Part shown: positions 11,903-14,376 of the stretch, in pieces
Layout: each line of letters opens with the position of its first letter
Numbering within the stretch: position 1 is the stretch's first letter
From: Candidatus Bathyarchaeota archaeon B26-1
GTDB lineage: Archaea; Thermoproteota; Bathyarchaeia; Bathyarchaeales; B26-1
Direction: 5' to 3'
NCBI GenBank assembly: GCA_001593925.1
Contig: LUCD01000015.1
Coordinates: forward strand, 1-14,376
DNA length: 14,376 bases
Made by a program: the position numbers and the translations under genes
Notes under the pieces: model-generated
The model's input: the letters and a program-made list of their open reading frames with translations, nothing else
What the model was told of the DNA's origin: nothing
Databases searched by the model: none

Positions 11903-12766
11903 TCAAAATAGTGTTCTCAACTGTTTGATTGTTCCGAGGAACGTTCCGTCGAGGAGATACACCTCAGCGCTCTCCAAATTTACACTCCCAGACCTGAGAA
12001 CAGGCCCTATGAACTCCCTGAACTTGTCTTCTCTCCCGATCCTACGTCTGTTCACGGCTTGGCCCCCGAGGAACTCGTTGAAGGATGGCATTATAACTAT
12101 GTGGGTGACCTCGGGTCTGGTTTTGCGAAGGTTTTCCAGAAGTTTAGGGGGCTCCTTTCCAAGTTTGGCTCCGATGCGTTTCAGAAGGAGACGGGTGAGG
12201 CTTCTTCCATCGCACTCCGCCCTAACCCAGACCTGCCTCGTTATACGGAAGCCCGTCGGGTCCCTGAACGTGACTACTGGGTGAACATGCCCTATAACGA
12301 GGATTCTGCAACCCATCATCTCTGGACGGGGCCAAGTATGGCCGTGGAAGAGGCCGACATCCCCTAAGATCAAGCCTCTTGGAGACACCACGTCTACGCC
12401 TTCGGGGAGTAGAGGCTCAAGGTTTCCGTCGTGATTTCCAAGTATAACCTTCACGTCTCCAACCTTCCTGAGGACTTCCTCAAAGAAGTTCGGTACGTCC
12501 CTCCACTCCTCCATCTCGATCTTCGCCACTGCGTGTTTGACGTCGCCTAGGATCAAAAGGCTGTCCGGCTTGTTATCCTCGATTATCGTTAAGAGCTTTC
12601 CGAGGAGTTTCGGGGTCTGGGAGGGGATGTGAACCCCCTCCTCAGCTAATGAGACCTCCCAGCCTATGTGGAGGTCCGCTACGATTAGGGTCTTCTTTGA
12701 TTCCCCCTCCAAGATGAGGGCTGGGTACGGCTTAGCCGGGACGAGTTTAAACTGCTCCTTAGACAT
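11903..12766 (-). CDS. Metallophosphoesterase, archaeal COG1407 type
   Basis: A 287-residue calcineurin-like phosphoesterase of the archaeal ICC/SbcD-related group. All metal-binding blocks are present: DLH (31-33), GDVKH (74-78), GNHDG (110-114), HGHTWP (141-146) and GHVHP (159-163), so it should bind two metal ions and be active. The following 120 residues, containing KLLENLRK and a C-terminal YLLDGTFLG, are typical of this group rather than of the Mre11 nuclease, and no partner ATPase gene is next to it. The substrate is not known; bacterial relatives sit next to DNA-repair helicases. Start is the ATG at 12766 with a weak AGGT upstream and a 13-base palindrome just before it. Confidence 0.87.
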   Translation of the reverse strand: MSKEQFKLVPAKPYPALILEGESKKTLIVADLHIGWEVSLAEEGVHIPSQTPKLLGKLLTIIEDNKPDSLLILGDVKHAVAKIEMEEWRDVPNFFEEVLRKVGDVKVILGNHDGNLEPLLPEGVDVVSPRGLILGDVGLFHGHTWPRPEMMGCRILVIGHVHPVVTFRDPTGFRITRQVWVRAECDGRSLTRLLLKRIGAKLGKEPPKLLENLRKTRPEVTHIVIMPSFNEFLGGQAVNRRRIGREDKFREFIGPVLRSGSVNLESAEVYLLDGTFLGTIKQLRTLF

Positions 12767-12773
12767 TACCTAC

Positions 12774-12786
12774 AACCTTTAAGGTT
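12774..12786. repeat. 13-base palindrome before the phosphoesterase start
   Basis: AACCTTTAAGGTT is a perfect inverted repeat around a central T, ending 7 bases before the ATG at 12766. Its core CCTTAAAGG on the coding strand resembles a TATA box but is too close to the ATG to serve this start. It may be a small operator or an RNA hairpin near the ribosome-binding site, or chance. Confidence 0.3.
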
Positions 12787-12831
12787 TCCCCGGAAGCCCG
12801 TCTAAAGGCTTGCGGAATGATCAATCTCTCT

Positions 12832-13134
12832 TTAGGTCTCTGCCTTCTTCCTGAGGTTGAAGGGTTTACCTTCTAGGAGTATCTTCTTGGGGATTCTATC
12901 CTTCCACTTCTCTAGGAAGGGTAGGTCATCCTTCTCCTCTCGGAGCTCGTCTGGAAGCATCTCAGGTATCTCGTCCCTGATGGGGTACCACCTCAAACAC
13001 TTCGGGCAGACTATCAGCCCCTCCACGATCTCTTCCTTCTCCTCGAAGACGTGCAGCTCGAGGGGGTAATACTTGTCGATCGGGCAGGCGAGTATATCCA
13101 TCAGTTTCCTCTTGATCCTAAATCCCTCCCTCAC
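12832..13134 (-). CDS. Trm112-like zinc protein
   Basis: A 100-residue protein of the Trm112 family, a small zinc-binding partner that stabilises and activates several methyltransferases acting on tRNA, rRNA and translation release factors. The pattern is KLMDILACPIDK (10-21), then GLIVCPKCLRWYPIRDEIPEML (39-60). Cys17, Cys43 and Cys46 are present, while the second position of the first pair is Asp20, as in many archaeal forms, so zinc binding may be partial. The C-terminal 35 residues are charged and helical. Start is GTG at 13134, with TTTTAGAT about 25 bases upstream favouring a leaderless message; ATG at 13101 is a shorter alternative preceded by AGAGGA. No methyltransferase gene is adjacent. 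Confidence 0.85.
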   Translation of the reverse strand: MREGFRIKRKLMDILACPIDKYYPLELHVFEEKEEIVEGLIVCPKCLRWYPIRDEIPEMLPDELREEKDDLPFLEKWKDRIPKKILLEGKPFNLRKKAET

Positions 13135-13180
13135 AACGAACCATACATAATCTAAAACTCTTCACATTAATAAGGTGTTG

Positions 13181-13196
13181 TCGGCTGGAAAGCCGA
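13181..13196. terminator. Stem-loop between the oxidoreductase and Trm112-like genes
   Basis: TCGGCT and AGCCGA form six perfect pairs around a GGAA loop on the plus strand (TTCC on the minus strand). It lies 48 bases beyond the stop of the minus-strand oxidoreductase gene and before the promoter of the Trm112-like gene, so it probably marks the 3' end of the oxidoreductase transcript. The T-run (GTTTTA) follows it on the plus strand, the wrong side for that gene, so a terminator role is uncertain. Confidence 0.35.
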
Positions 13197-13243
13197 GTTT
13201 TAGGGATATCATCCTTTGAGGCTCCTACTACGTCTTGGCGGCT

Positions 13244-14188
13244 TCACCTGAACTTCGAGATCACCTTCTCCGCGAAGAGGCTCAAGGTCTCAGGGTCGGT
13301 CATGTCCGGGAAGTTCACTATGAAGTACGTGAACCCTAAGCTTGCGTATTCTTGGATTCTCTTTACGCATTCCTCCGGCGTGCCCACGACGCGCCCTTTC
13401 AGGTAGTCTTCCCTCTTGACGTCGGCGGGTTTGAACCTCTCGATCTTCGCCTCAACCCCTTCCTCGTCCTCGGCGATTACCACCTGTATCGCGATCGTCT
13501 TCTCGATCTCGTCTGGGTCTCTGCCGAAGAGGCGGCAGTAACGGTTCAGAACCTTGATCTTACGTTTGTAGGTTTCCACGTCCCTCTTGATGCCGAAGTC
13601 GAAGTTGCACCTGTCCGCCAGCTCAGCTACAACCTTCAGTAGGAGTTTCTCCCCGCTCCCTCCTATGAGGATTGGGGGATGAGGCTTCTGGACCGGCTTA
13701 GGCTCGCAGATGGCGTTCTTTATCGTGTAGTACTCGCCCTTGTAGCTGGGGCTGTCCTCGGTCCACATCTTCTTGATTATGATGACGGCCTCCCTAAGCT
13801 GTTTGATCCGGACGCTGGCCCTCGGAAAATCTATCCCGTAAGCCACGTACTCGTCCTCCTTCCAGCCGGCTCCTATACCGAAGTCAAGCCTGCCTCCGGT
13901 GATGACGTCAAAGGTGGCCGCCATCTTGGCCAAGACTGGGGGATGCCTATAGGAGTTGCAGAGAACTATGTTCCCGAACCTCAAACGTTCGGTAGATGCG
14001 GCTAGGGCTGTCTGGGTCGTCCAAGCCTCGAGGTAAGTGTTGAAGCGGGGGCTGAAGAAGAAGTGGTCAGGTATCCAGAACGAGTCGAAGCCCAAAGAGT
14101 CACACATCTTCGCTATACTCAACATCTTTCGGTAACTGTCCCTGAAGGTCATGGGTATGTTAACCCCGAACTTGAAGGTCTCACCCAT
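13244..14188 (-). CDS. LLM-class (luciferase-like) oxidoreductase, probably F420-dependent
   Basis: A 314-residue TIM-barrel enzyme of the bacterial-luciferase-like superfamily. It shows family landmarks in order: GFDSFWIPDHF (33-43), the ASTERLRFGNIV strand (64-75), GGRLDFGIGAGWKEDEY (98-114) and PPILIGGSGE (171-180). The last two contact the phosphate and flavin-like cofactor. Archaeal members of this shape usually use coenzyme F420 and act as methylene-H4MPT reductase-like or F420-dependent alcohol/aldehyde enzymes; the substrate cannot be named from sequence, and FMN use is not excluded. Start is ATG at 14188, with AGATAAAAG (14222-14230 on the plus strand) about 38 bases upstream, leaving a leader of roughly 12 bases. 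No F420-synthesis gene is in the window. Confidence 0.88.
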   Translation of the reverse strand: MGETFKFGVNIPMTFRDSYRKMLSIAKMCDSLGFDSFWIPDHFFFSPRFNTYLEAWTTQTALAASTERLRFGNIVLCNSYRHPPVLAKMAATFDVITGGRLDFGIGAGWKEDEYVAYGIDFPRASVRIKQLREAVIIIKKMWTEDSPSYKGEYYTIKNAICEPKPVQKPHPPILIGGSGEKLLLKVVAELADRCNFDFGIKRDVETYKRKIKVLNRYCRLFGRDPDEIEKTIAIQVVIAEDEEGVEAKIERFKPADVKREDYLKGRVVGTPEECVKRIQEYASLGFTYFIVNFPDMTDPETLSLFAEKVISKFR

Positions 14189-14221
14189 CTCTTAAACCCC
14201 GAATAAACCTCTACCAAAAAC

Positions 14222-14230
14222 AGATAAAAG
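14222..14230 (-). promoter_or_regulatory. TATA box of the F420-type oxidoreductase gene
   Basis: The coding strand reads CTTTTATCT. With usual spacing it would start transcription near 14200 and give a leader of about 12 bases before the ATG at 14188, with GGGGTTTAAGAG upstream of the ATG as a weak ribosome-binding site. Confidence 0.4.
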
Positions 14231-14376
14231 CCTTTTCAGAAAAAACCCTTTAAGATCATAGCGATCTACACATTTTAGATGACGATCCTACCCAAACGAA
14301 GATATCCCTCTATATTTTTGTGCAAAGCAAGATTCGAAGTTTATCCCTTCTACCAGAATTTTTGTTTGCTGGCTTA

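Noticed and set aside
11925..12367. Two plus-strand frames of over 100 codons opposite the metallophosphoesterase gene
   Set aside because: Antisense shadows of a gene with complete catalytic motifs.
14279..14376. ATG frame open to the right edge of the window (32 codons)
   Set aside because: Too short to judge; no clear ribosome-binding site or recognisable protein. It could be the start of a gene beyond the edge.
1..14376. CRISPR array, insertion sequence, prophage or defence island
   Set aside because: No regularly spaced repeats, transposase, integrase or terminal inverted repeats were seen on either strand.

Overview
The window reads as a piece of an archaeal chromosome, most likely a TACK-group (Thermoproteota/Bathyarchaeia/Korarchaeota-like) organism. 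The evidence is the gene content (Alba chromatin protein, archaeal RPA-type OB-fold protein, Trm112-like zinc protein, archaeal COG1407-type phosphoesterase, F420-type luciferase-family enzyme, Hsp20) and the promoters: A/T boxes of archaeal TATA type lie about 25-27 bases before many start codons, so several mRNAs look leaderless. The placement is inferred from content; no rRNA or tRNA is present to confirm it. Genes are densely packed and no mobile element, CRISPR array or tRNA was found.

Layout. (1) 1-324: no confident gene; one doubtful 38-codon ORF. (2) 325-5118: a sugar/hydroxy-acid region. An unknown 130-residue protein diverges from a plus-strand pair, a Gfo/Idh/MocA sugar dehydrogenase followed by a glyoxylate/hydroxypyruvate reductase (GyaR-type). 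Facing these on the minus strand is a tightly coupled epimerase/isomerase plus second Gfo/Idh/MocA pair, followed by a small two-helix membrane protein with its own promoter. (3) 5212-5952: a membrane-anchored winged-helix regulator divergent from a CooT-type small protein. (4) 6005-7372: a nucleotide-sugar dehydrogenase homologue whose active-site signatures are mostly lost. (5) 7653-10434: a DNA-centred stretch with Alba, an RPA-like protein, a TatD-associated-type radical SAM protein, a stand-alone LigD-type 3'-phosphoesterase, and a previously uncalled 44-residue putative zinc-ribbon microprotein. (6) 10453-14188: minus-strand genes for a single-span membrane peptide, a SWIM zinc-finger protein, Hsp20, a metallophosphoesterase, a Trm112-like protein and an F420-type oxidoreductase.

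How the genes fit together. The four enzymes of region 2 could form a pathway in which a sugar or cyclitol is oxidised, isomerised or epimerised, and a 2-keto-acid fragment is reduced; the substrate cannot be read from the sequence. Regions 5-6 gather proteins that coat or process DNA (Alba, RPA, 3'-phosphoesterase, SWIM protein). The points most worth a second look are the degenerate nucleotide-sugar dehydrogenase, the pairing of a TatD-type radical SAM protein with a 3'-end-healing enzyme instead of TatD, and the zinc-ribbon microprotein.
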